This document shows positions 36,552 through 44,033 of a stretch of 64,000 nt of DNA, piece after piece. Under the pieces are notes generated by a model. The model ran no database searches and was not told where the DNA came from. It was given only the letters and a program-made list of their open reading frames with translations. The DNA comes from Pseudomonadota bacterium (GTDB lineage: Bacteria; Pseudomonadota; Gammaproteobacteria; Steroidobacterales; Steroidobacteraceae), in assembly GCA_021851405.1 (NCBI GenBank), contig JAJZDW010000015.1, positions 1-64,000 on the forward strand, written 5' to 3'. The translations under genes were made by a program, and so were the position numbers. Position 1 is the stretch's first letter. Each line of letters begins with the position of its first letter.

Positions 36552-37132
36552 GAGTACCAGGGACTCACGCGCTGCCAGTCGTCCGTCCAGAACAACAGCG
36601 CGCGCAACGACGCCGGCAGCGTGCCGCGGCGCACGCCGGCGCGCACGCTGATGATGTAGCGCCCGCCATGCAGCTGTGACTCGACCAGCACCGGCCAGTC
36701 ATGCACCTGTTCCATGTAATGCAGCGCCTTGTCCACGGAGGCGAAACTGCGCTCCGCGCCGCTTTGGGCATCGCGCACCACGTACCGGCGGGTGACGACG
36801 TGGTAGGCGAGTTGGCGGCGCAGCATGACGTCGATGACGGTGGCATTGAACCAGTAGCGCCGTACCTCCTCGATGCGGGTCTCCACATCGAAACTCAGTG
36901 TGACCCCGTTCTGCAGCGCCTTGAGAATCGTGGGGTTCAGCGGATAGGTGACGTGCGCGTTCAGCTCGATGACGCCGTGGTCGAAGTTGACATACGCCGA
37001 GCGCACCACGAGCGCGCCGTCGAGCGCGCTGGCCAACGCCGAGGTGCGCAGCACCGCCCACGCCAGCAGCGCCAGCGCCGTCCACCGCCCCGCAGCCGGA
37101 CCGCGCAAGCGGTGCGGCGCAATGCGTGGCAT
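36533..37132 (-). CDS. DUF4390 exported protein
   Basis: A 199-residue protein of unknown function with an N-terminal signal or anchor (LALLAWAVLRTSALASA). The family blocks are visible: VVRSAYVNFDHGVIELNAHV, ALQNGVTLSFDVETRIEE, RYWFNATVIDVMLRRQLAYH and a final LLFWTDDWQRVSPWYSWSLP. DUF4390 genes are regularly located between rsmB and ntrY, as here, and may supply a periplasmic input to the kinase; that is inference. The frame is open further upstream, but MPRIAPHRL gives a fitting signal peptide. Confidence 0.87.
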   Translation of the reverse strand: MPRIAPHRLRGPAAGRWTALALLAWAVLRTSALASALDGALVVRSAYVNFDHGVIELNAHVTYPLNPTILKALQNGVTLSFDVETRIEEVRRYWFNATVIDVMLRRQLAYHVVTRRYVVRDAQSGAERSFASVDKALHYMEQVHDWPVLVESQLHGGRYIISVRAGVRRGTLPASLRALLFWTDDWQRVSPWYSWSLPV

Positions 37133-37179
37133 CAATGCAACGATCGAACGCGTAAATCCCCCGATGTCACTCGCCCGTC

Positions 37180-38520
37180 TCAGGTTTCTGACGTTGTCTT
37201 TTCGACACAAGCATAATAGAAGCCGTCGGTTTCCGCCGCTCCACCGCTCAGCAACTGGACGCCGTGGACCCCCACCACCGCGCCGAGCGGAAAGGCGTCC
37301 GGCGGCAGTAGTACCGGCTCAGCTGAAGGCTCGGCCGCCCGCAGACGCGCCATGACCGCCTCGTTCTCCGCCGGCAGCACCGAGCAGGTCGAATACAGCA
37401 GCCGCCCGCCCGGGGCGAGCAGGGCAAAGGCCGCCCGGAGAATCTCCAGCTGCGTCACCGCGAAGCGGGCGATGTCCTCGGGCCGGCGCAGCAGCTTGAT
37501 GTCCGGGTGACGTCGAATCACCCCGGTCCCGGAGCACGGGGCGTCCACCAGGATGCGCTCGAAGGGGCGTCCCTCCCAGAACGCACCCGGATCGCGCACG
37601 TCGGCGGCCACCAGCCGCGCCTGCAGGCCCAGCCGCTGGAGCGTCTCGGCGATGCGCCCGAGCCGGGCCGGGTCGATGTCAACGGCAGTCACCTCGAGCG
37701 GTGCGGTACGCTCGAGCAGGTGCGCGGTCTTGCTGCCCGGCGCGGCGCAGGCGTCCAGCACCCGCATGCCCGGCGCCGCGGCGAGCAGCGGCGCGGCGAG
37801 CTGCGCCCCGGCGTCCTGGACCGAAACCCAGCCGTCGGCAAACCCCGGCAGGTCTGCCACCGGCACCGGCGGATCGATCCGCAGGGCGGTCGCCGCCGCC
37901 GCGCCACCGGCGGCATCGAGGCGCCGGCCGGTGAGCCCGGCCGCCGCGAGCCTCTCGAGGTAGTGCTCGGCACTGCAACGCTGCAGGTTGAGCCGCACAG
38001 TCAGCGGCGGATGCGCATTGTTCGCCTCGAGCAGCGTCGCGACCTGTTGCGGCCAGGCCGCCTGCAGCGCCTCGAACAGCCAGCGGGGATGGGCGCTGCG
38101 GCGAGCCGGATCCGCATCGACGCGGGTGAGGATCCGTTCACGCTCAGCCACCCAGCGGCGCAGCACGGCATTCACGAGGCCGGCGGCGGCACCCTCGCGC
38201 AGCAGCCGGACCGCATCCACCGCGCCGTTCACCGTCAGTTGCGGCGCATTGCGCGAGTACTCGATCTGGTGCGCCGCGCACAGCAGCAGCGCGAGCACCT
38301 CGCGCTCGAGCGCACTGGGACGCTTCAGCAGGCCCTCGAGGGCCGGCTTCAGGCGCCAGTACCAGCGCACCGTGCCGAGGGCGATGGCGCGCACCGCGGC
38401 GCGGCGCGGACTGTCATCGTAGGCCGCGAGCGCCACGTCGGCGGACTGGCCGCCGACCACCGCGGCGACCGCGCGAGCCGCATCGGCGAGCACACCGGAG
38501 GTCGAGTGCGGCGGCGTCAC
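37180..38520 (-). CDS. rsmB: 16S rRNA (cytosine967-C5)-methyltransferase
   Basis: A 446-residue enzyme that methylates C967 of 16S rRNA using S-adenosylmethionine. The N-terminal NusB-like RNA-binding domain (LALLLCAAHQIEYSRNAP, NGAVDAVRLLREG) is followed by a Rossmann methyltransferase: LDACAAPGSKTAHLLE, catalytic-site DAPCSGTGVIRRHPDIK and LLYSTCSVLPAENE with the second cysteine. The start is a GTG overlapping the fmt stop by 4 bases (GTGA), which fixes it despite an open frame upstream. It is part of the def-fmt-rsmB order common in bacteria. Confidence 0.95.
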   Translation of the reverse strand: MTPPHSTSGVLADAARAVAAVVGGQSADVALAAYDDSPRRAAVRAIALGTVRWYWRLKPALEGLLKRPSALEREVLALLLCAAHQIEYSRNAPQLTVNGAVDAVRLLREGAAAGLVNAVLRRWVAERERILTRVDADPARRSAHPRWLFEALQAAWPQQVATLLEANNAHPPLTVRLNLQRCSAEHYLERLAAAGLTGRRLDAAGGAAAATALRIDPPVPVADLPGFADGWVSVQDAGAQLAAPLLAAAPGMRVLDACAAPGSKTAHLLERTAPLEVTAVDIDPARLGRIAETLQRLGLQARLVAADVRDPGAFWEGRPFERILVDAPCSGTGVIRRHPDIKLLRRPEDIARFAVTQLEILRAAFALLAPGGRLLYSTCSVLPAENEAVMARLRAAEPSAEPVLLPPDAFPLGAVVGVHGVQLLSGGAAETDGFYYACVEKTTSET

Positions 38521-39506
38521 TGCGGCGGCCCGAGCCGCTGGCCGCTCTGCACCCGCCGGGAGCCGCGCGCGAAGATGGCGGCCTTCTGCGGCGCGCCGCC
38601 CGGCCGCTGCAGGACCAGCACCTCGAGGGTTCCCTCGCCACACTGCACCCGCAGGTACCCGGACTCGGGAGGGCCGGCGACCTCGAGCACGGTGCCGGGC
38701 GCGGCCGCGACCGCCAGCGGCGGCCCGAGCCGCGCGGCGTGCACCAACAGGCGCTCCACCGCGCCGCTGTGCGCATCGATGCTCTGCGTCTCGGCGAGCG
38801 CTCGCGGGCGCAGCGCGCGCACCTGACGCTCGATCTGCGTGGCACTGAGCCGCCAGTCGATTTGCGCCTCCTGCTTCAGGAGTTTGCGCGCATACGTGAC
38901 GCCCTCGGCCGGCTGAGGCCGCGCACTCAGCGTGCCGGCCGCCCAGCCCTCCACCGCTGCGAGCAGCAACGGTCCGGAGCGCTCGGCGAGACGCTCGAGC
39001 AGGCTGGCGCCGGTGTCCTGCGGCCCGATCGCCACACGCTCCTGCAGCAGAATCGGTCCGGTATCCAGACCCGCCTCCATGCGCATCACCGTCAGACCCG
39101 TCTCTGGATCCCCGGCGAGCAGCGCCCGCTCGACCGGCGCTGCGCCGCGCCAGCGGGGCAGCAGCGAGGCGTGGACGTTGAGGCAGCCGAGCGGCGGCAG
39201 ATCGAGCACCGCCTGCGGCAGGATCAGGCCGTAGGCAACCACCACCAGCAGGTCCGGGCGCCACTCGAGCAGCGCCGCCCAGTCCGAAGGCTGCTTCAGC
39301 GTCTCCGGCTGGCGCACCGGCACATGCGGGGCGGCGGCGAGTTTGACCGGCGAGGCGCTCAGCTGGCGCCCGCGGCCCTTGGGCCGGTCGGGCTGGGTCA
39401 ACACGCCGACCAGCTGATGCCGCGAATGACGCAGCGCCTCCAGCACGGGCACGGCAAACTGCGGCGTCCCCGCAAACGCCACGCGCAATACGGTGTTCTC
39501 GGCCAC
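38517..39506 (-). CDS. fmt: Methionyl-tRNA formyltransferase
   Basis: A 329-residue enzyme that formylates initiator Met-tRNA from 10-formyl-tetrahydrofolate. The N-domain has RVAFAGTPQFAVPVLEAL, the catalytic NVHASLLPRWRGAAPVERAL and MRMEAGLDTGPILLQ; the C-domain is the OB-like tRNA-binding part with VRALRPRALAETQ. The start codon is GTG. It lies 12 bases after def and overlaps rsmB by 4 bases, so the formylation and deformylation pair is co-expressed. Confidence 0.96.
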   Translation of the reverse strand: MAENTVLRVAFAGTPQFAVPVLEALRHSRHQLVGVLTQPDRPKGRGRQLSASPVKLAAAPHVPVRQPETLKQPSDWAALLEWRPDLLVVVAYGLILPQAVLDLPPLGCLNVHASLLPRWRGAAPVERALLAGDPETGLTVMRMEAGLDTGPILLQERVAIGPQDTGASLLERLAERSGPLLLAAVEGWAAGTLSARPQPAEGVTYARKLLKQEAQIDWRLSATQIERQVRALRPRALAETQSIDAHSGAVERLLVHAARLGPPLAVAAAPGTVLEVAGPPESGYLRVQCGEGTLEVLVLQRPGGAPQKAAIFARGSRRVQSGQRLGPPQ

Positions 39507-39518
39507 TGGGTCGACCGG

Positions 39519-40055
39519 TCAGAGCGCCGGCGGGGCGGTGTCGACGCGCCGCTGCGTGCGCGCCTTGCGCTCCTTCTCGAGCTTCTTGCGGATACGCTCG
39601 CGCTTGAGGTTCGAGAGGTAGTCCACAAACAACTTTCCGTCGAGGTGATCCATCTCGTGCTGAATGCACACGGCGAGCAGTTCATCGCAGTCCCGCTCGA
39701 ACACCTGGCCGGTACGGTCCTGCGCTCGCACCCGCACCTGCGCTGCGCGCGGGATCGCATCGAAGATCCCGGGCACGGACAGGCAGCCCTCCTCGCCGCT
39801 CGTTTCCCCCTCGCGCGTGATGATCTCGGGGTTGATCAGCACGAGCGGGTCGTTGTGCGCCTCCGAAACATCGATGACAATCACCCGCTGGTGCACGTCG
39901 ACCTGAGTGGCTGCAAGGCCGATTCCCGGGGCGGCGTACATGGTCTCGAACAGGTCATCGACCAGACGGTGCAGCCCGGCGTCGAAGCGGGTGACCGGCT
40001 GGGCTCGCGTGCGCAGCCGCGGGTCGGGGAACTCGAGGATCGTTTTCAGGGCCAT
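39519..40055 (-). CDS. def: Peptide deformylase
   Basis: A 178-residue metalloenzyme that removes the formyl group from nascent chains. All three motifs are intact: [17 protein letters not shown] with the metal-binding cysteine, and QHEMDHLDG with the two histidines and catalytic glutamate. The chain ends in a basic helix ([17 protein letters not shown]), as in the family. The start at [15 protein letters not shown] is fixed by the family N-terminus. It is the first gene of the def-fmt-rsmB-DUF4390-ntrY-ntrX run and is divergent from the LysM gene by 122 bases. Confidence 0.97.
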   Translation of the reverse strand: MALKTILEFPDPRLRTRAQPVTRFDAGLHRLVDDLFETMYAAPGIGLAATQVDVHQRVIVIDVSEAHNDPLVLINPEIITREGETSGEEGCLSVPGIFDAIPRAAQVRVRAQDRTGQVFERDCDELLAVCIQHEMDHLDGKLFVDYLSNLKRERIRKKLEKERKARTQRRVDTAPPAL

Positions 40056-40177
40056 GGGAGATTTTGGAGTCGCGATGGGGAAAGTGGTTCCAGCGGCCCC
40101 GAATGGCCCGCCGGCCCGGAGGCGAGCGTGACCGGATGCACAGCTTGACACTAAACCGCCGTACACGGAGAGCCGTC

Positions 40178-41425
40178 ATGCAATTATACGCGGCCATGGC
40201 CTCGAAACAGATTCGTGGTGCCCGCCCCCTTCTGGCGGGCGGGATGGCGGCCCTACTGGCGGCCTGCTCGACCTTGCACGGTGCGAGCCGACCGGTGGCG
40301 TCCGCGCCGCCGCCGGCCAGCGCCTCGCCACCGGCGATCACCCGTCCTGCGCCGGCGCCTGCTGCCGCAGCGTCCGAACCGATCATCCGGCGCAGCGCCC
40401 CGATGACCTATACGGTCAAGCGTGGCGACACGCTGTGGGGCATCGCCTCACGGTTCCTGCGCAACCCCTGGGACTGGCCAGAGGTCTGGTACCTCAACCC
40501 CCAGATCCACAACCCGCACCTGATCTATCCCGGCGATGTGCTGGCGCTGAGCTACGGCGCAAACGGACAGCCCTCGATCCGACTGCTGCGCGCCAGTCCG
40601 CTGCGCGGCACGGCGGGGGGCGAGCCGGTCGTGAAGCTGCGACCCCACCTGCGCAGCAGACCGATCACCGCGGCCATCCCGACCATCCCTTACTCGGCCA
40701 TCGCCGCGTTCCTCGCCCGGCCGGTGCTGCTGAGCGCCAGCCAGATCGATCGCGCGCCGCACGTGATCGCCTTCCGGGGTCAACAGCAGGTCGCCGGCAA
40801 CGGCGCCGTCGCCTACGTCAGCCGCCTGGGCCCTCATCCGCACGCCCGCTACAGCATCATTCACGTGGGCCACAAGCTTCGTCAGCCCGGTGACCTCGGC
40901 TTCGGGCACGTCTACGGCTACCTCGGCACCTACACCGCGACGGCCGTGATCACCGCCTCCGGTCACCCGGCCACGGCGGTGCTCACCGATTCGGCCCGCG
41001 AGACGGTCGCGGGCGATCGCCTGATCGCCTCGAATACCTCAGCGCCGCTGCGGATCGAGCCCCGAGCGCCGGCCGTTCGCGTGCACGGCAAGATCATCTG
41101 GGTCGTCGGCGGCACGGGCGGCGCCGATCTCGCCGGCCAGTACGACATCGTCGCACTCGATCGGGGCAGCCGCGCCGGGCTGGTGCCCGGGGACGTGCTC
41201 GCGGTCGATCACCACGGCTCGGTCGTCCACGATACGCACGGTTCGTTCCACTGGCTGTTCCACTCCCTGGGCTCCTCCGGACGCGCATTTGCGCCGCGGG
41301 TGAAGCTCCCGAATTACCGGGCCGGCACGCTGCTGGTGTTCAAGACCTACCGGCGGATGTCCTTCGCGCTCGTCGTGGCCGCATCGAACACCATCGCGGT
41401 CGGCGACCTCGTGCACAACCCTTAG
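40178..41425 (+). CDS. LysM-domain lipoprotein
   Basis: A 415-residue predicted outer-membrane lipoprotein. GGAGAG seven bases before the ATG supports the start, and the signal ends in a lipobox LLAAC. A proline/alanine-rich linker is followed by a LysM domain (about 74-125: YTVKRGDTLWGIASRFLRN, NPHLIYPGDVLAL) that binds peptidoglycan. The remainder (about 130-415) is beta-rich and of unknown function, with internal segments such as HKLRQPGDLGFGHVYGYLG. Genes of this type lie divergently from def in many gammaproteobacteria, as here. It may link cell wall status to envelope assembly; that is inference. Confidence 0.9.
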   Translation: MQLYAAMASKQIRGARPLLAGGMAALLAACSTLHGASRPVASAPPPASASPPAITRPAPAPAAAASEPIIRRSAPMTYTVKRGDTLWGIASRFLRNPWDWPEVWYLNPQIHNPHLIYPGDVLALSYGANGQPSIRLLRASPLRGTAGGEPVVKLRPHLRSRPITAAIPTIPYSAIAAFLARPVLLSASQIDRAPHVIAFRGQQQVAGNGAVAYVSRLGPHPHARYSIIHVGHKLRQPGDLGFGHVYGYLGTYTATAVITASGHPATAVLTDSARETVAGDRLIASNTSAPLRIEPRAPAVRVHGKIIWVVGGTGGADLAGQYDIVALDRGSRAGLVPGDVLAVDHHGSVVHDTHGSFHWLFHSLGSSGRAFAPRVKLPNYRAGTLLVFKTYRRMSFALVVAASNTIAVGDLVHNP

Positions 41426-41431
41426 ACGGAG

Positions 41432-42274
41432 TCACCCGTCTGCGGCGGCGCGCCCGGTGAGCGCCGCCAGCACCGGCGCGGTGAGCGGGCGCACGCCACG
41501 CCACAGCCGGAACGACTCGGCCGCCTGCTCGACCAGCATCCCCCAGCCGGGGGTCGCCTCCCGACAGCCCAACTCGCGCGCCCAGCGCACGAAGGGCGTA
41601 TCGCCTCGGCCGTAGGCCATGTCGTAACAGAAGGTGTGCGGCCCGAACAGCTCAGCCGGCACCCCGGGCAGCTCCCCGGTGAGACTCGCCGACGTGGCGT
41701 TGATGATGAGGTCGAAGGGCTGCGCCCCAAGTTCCCCGAAACCGTAGCCTTCGACGGCGCCGAGCGCGCTGAACGCCGCCGCAAGCGCCGCAGCGCGCTC
41801 GGCGGTGCGATTGGCGATCACGATCCGCTGCGGCTCCAGGGCCAACAGCGGCGCAATCACCCCGCGCGCCGCGCCGCCGGCGCCAATCAGCAGAATGCTG
41901 CGCCCCCGGATCGGTACGCGCAGGTTGGCCGTCAGGTCTTGCACCAGTCCGGCCCCGTCGGTGTTGTCCCCGAGCAGCGTGCCGTCGCGGCGCGCCGCCA
42001 CAGTATTGAGTGCCCCGGCGAGGCGCGCCCGCTCGGTCAGCTCATGAGCGAGCGCCAGCGCCCGCGTCTTGTGCGGCAGCGTCACGTTCAAGCCGCGCCC
42101 GCCGCGGGCAAAGAACTCGTACACCTGCTCGGTGAAGCGCTCCGGCGGGATGTCCATCAACCGGTAGCTGAGCGACTGGCCGGTCTGGCGCGCGAACAAC
42201 GAGTGAATGAAAGGCGAGAAACTATGGGCGACCGGGTGACCCACCACGGCGTACTGATCCACGCTCCCTTCCAT
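41432..42274 (-). CDS. aroE: Shikimate dehydrogenase
   Basis: A 280-residue NADP-dependent enzyme reducing 3-dehydroshikimate to shikimate in aromatic amino acid synthesis. Substrate-binding motifs HSFSPFIHSLFA, LNVTLPHK with the catalytic lysine, and LGDNTDGAG with the catalytic aspartate are present, as is the NADP-binding ILLIGAGGAARGVI with NRTAERA. The closing GMLVEQAAESFRLWRGV is typical. It converges on the LysM gene with 6 bases between and follows rlmJ by 33 bases on the same strand, so the pair may share a transcript. Confidence 0.95.
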   Translation of the reverse strand: MEGSVDQYAVVGHPVAHSFSPFIHSLFARQTGQSLSYRLMDIPPERFTEQVYEFFARGGRGLNVTLPHKTRALALAHELTERARLAGALNTVAARRDGTLLGDNTDGAGLVQDLTANLRVPIRGRSILLIGAGGAARGVIAPLLALEPQRIVIANRTAERAAALAAAFSALGAVEGYGFGELGAQPFDLIINATSASLTGELPGVPAELFGPHTFCYDMAYGRGDTPFVRWARELGCREATPGWGMLVEQAAESFRLWRGVRPLTAPVLAALTGRAAADG

Positions 42275-42307
42275 GGGGTCGATTCTGCGCCCGCGCCGGC
42301 CACCCTG

Positions 42308-43156
42308 TCACGCTGCCGGCCGTGTCAGCCAGCGCACCGCGCCGGCCACGCCGGTCGGCGCCTGCAGGTGCGCATGCAGTTCGGCGAGCCACTCGCCCAT
42401 CCGGACGTCGAGTTGATAAGGCGGATTGACGATCAGCATCCCCGAGCCGTTCAGTGCGACCCGCGAGTCGCAGGGAAACAGCCGCAGCTCGGCCGCCAGC
42501 ATCGGACGGTCGACGACACGCGGAATCCCGGCAAGCCAGCGCTGCGTGTCGCGCGCGTCCTTCACCGGATACCAGACCGCGACGACGCCCGTCGGAAAGC
42601 GGTGGAGCGCCGCAGCGAGCTCGGTACGCACCCGATCGAAGTCCTCGCGCGTGTCCTCATAGGGCGGATCGACCAGCGTCAGCGCGCGCCGCTGCGGCGG
42701 CGGCAGCGCCGCCTGCCAGCGCGCGAAGCCCTCCCCGGTCTCGATGCGCAGCGCCGCCCCCGCGTCGTCTGCGCCGAGCGTGCGGCGCAGGGCCCGGGCC
42801 TCCTCGGCCAGCAGCTCGACGAACACCGCCCGGTCCTGGGGGCGCAGCGCGGTGGCCGCCAGCCAGGGCGAACCGGGGTAGAGGCGCGCCGCCCCCCGCG
42901 CCCGGCGCACCGCGGCCACGCGCTCGAGGTAGGCCTGCAGCTCCGGCGCGGCGCACCGCGCGGCCTGCAGCCGCTCGATGCCCCCGGCCGCCTCGCTCGC
43001 CGAATCGGCGAGGTCGTACACACCGCGGCCGGCATGGGTCTCGAAGTACAGGAAGCCCTTGTCCTTGCGCGCGAGGGCCGCGAGCAGCGCCAGGAGCGTC
43101 ACGTGCTTGTGCACGTCGGCGAAGTTGCCCGCATGGTGAAGATGTCGGTATTTCAT
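42308..43156 (-). CDS. rlmJ: 23S rRNA (adenine2030-N6)-methyltransferase
   Basis: A 282-residue methyltransferase modifying A2030 of 23S rRNA. The start MKYRHLHHAGNFADVHKHV is the fixed family opening and decides between two ATGs. YFETHAGRGVYDL is the AdoMet loop region, LTLVDPPYE the catalytic NPPY-type motif with aspartate in place of asparagine as usual in RlmJ, and GSGMLIVNPPYQLD a further conserved block. It lies inverted relative to smg-topA, where dprA would be expected. Confidence 0.93.
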   Translation of the reverse strand: MKYRHLHHAGNFADVHKHVTLLALLAALARKDKGFLYFETHAGRGVYDLADSASEAAGGIERLQAARCAAPELQAYLERVAAVRRARGAARLYPGSPWLAATALRPQDRAVFVELLAEEARALRRTLGADDAGAALRIETGEGFARWQAALPPPQRRALTLVDPPYEDTREDFDRVRTELAAALHRFPTGVVAVWYPVKDARDTQRWLAGIPRVVDRPMLAAELRLFPCDSRVALNGSGMLIVNPPYQLDVRMGEWLAELHAHLQAPTGVAGAVRWLTRPAA

Positions 43157-43290
43157 GCGCGCGCACAGTAGCAAACCGACGTCGCGCGCGGGCGGATGAA
43201 CCGCGGGACGATGCGCCGGGAGCCCAGGCGTGGCCGTACCCGACGGCGCGACCGTCCCTCCAGACTCGATCGGAGCCCGAAATCAGTCAT

Positions 43291-43515
43291 ATGAATCATG
43301 AGGTTATGCAAAATCGGCCGGGCCGGACATTGGACAAGGAATATGAAATGCTGTTAGATGCGCTCGGCTTTGAGCCGGCGACCTTCGATTCCCTTGCGGC
43401 CGGCTCGGCAGGTGCGGCGCACCGATCGACCCGGCAGAGGGCCGATCCCGCCGCGGCAGGGGCGTTGCGCGCCGGACTGCGGCGGCCGCGTGGTGGCCGA
43501 ATCGATTCGCACTGA
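43291..43515 (+). pseudogene. Probable remnant of dprA (C-terminal winged-helix part)
   Basis: A 74-codon frame directly upstream of smg, where dprA lies in related genomes. Residues 17-36 (KEYEMLLDALGFEPATFDSL) look like the start of the DprA C-terminal winged-helix domain. After that the expected helix-and-wing sequence is lost in this frame and becomes R/A-rich; the next frame over contains GGRVVAES, like the family end, so a frameshift is likely. No Rossmann-fold body of DprA is present in 43157-43350. The 134 bases before it hold no gene but a conspicuous AT-rich patch (about 43280-43365). It could instead be a small unrelated gene. Confidence 0.45.
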
Positions 43516-43529
43516 CTGCTGCTTGATCA

Positions 43530-44015
43530 ATGACAACCGGCTGCGTTCTCGACGTTCTGATCTACGTTTACGACCATTACCTGATGGCGGACCCGGCGGA
43601 CGTTCCGGCACGTCGGCAGATCCTCTCGGCGCTGGCGCACAAGGGGTTCACGGTCGGGGAGGTGGCCAATGCGATGGAATGGCTCTCGGTGCTGGCGGCC
43701 GGGTCGCAGCACGCCGCCGCGGCCGAGCGTACGCCCGCCCGGCGGGCGGTGCGGATTTTCGCCGACGGCGAACTGGGGCGGCTCTCGGACGACTGCCGAG
43801 AATTTCTCACCCGGCTCGATCGCGACGGGGTGCTCACGCCCGAACAGCGTGAACTGGTCATCGAGCGCACGCTGGCGCTCGATGTGGCCGAACCGACGCT
43901 CGAGCAGCTGCGGTGGGTGGTCCTGCTGGCGCTGTCCGTGCAGCCCGCCGAAGACGCCGCATTTGCGCGCTTCGAGGCGCTGATGGCGAGCGAGCGCAGG
44001 GTCGTGCGGCACTGA
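43530..44015 (+). CDS. smg: Smg family protein (DUF494)
   Basis: A 161-residue cytoplasmic protein of unknown function, family DUF494/Smg. It opens VLDVLIYVYDHYLMADPADV and continues LSALAHKGFTVGEVANAMEW, both conserved, then FLTRLDRDGVLTPEQRELVI. It is 18 bases upstream of topA. In many proteobacteria smg lies between dprA and topA or its fragment. A shared transcript with topA is likely. Confidence 0.92.
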   Translation: MTTGCVLDVLIYVYDHYLMADPADVPARRQILSALAHKGFTVGEVANAMEWLSVLAAGSQHAAAAERTPARRAVRIFADGELGRLSDDCREFLTRLDRDGVLTPEQRELVIERTLALDVAEPTLEQLRWVVLLALSVQPAEDAAFARFEALMASERRVVRH

Positions 44016-44033
44016 AACGGACACGGTAAAGAC

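Noticed and set aside
37180-39669. Continuous 829-codon minus-strand frame covering rsmB and upstream
   Set aside because: Only the last 446 codons encode RsmB; the GTGA overlap with fmt marks the true start, and the rest is out-of-frame reading of fmt.
40145-40150. TTGACA as a -35 box for the LysM gene
   Set aside because: No acceptable -10 hexamer occurs at 16-18 bases; the next AT-rich hexamer is inside the coding sequence.
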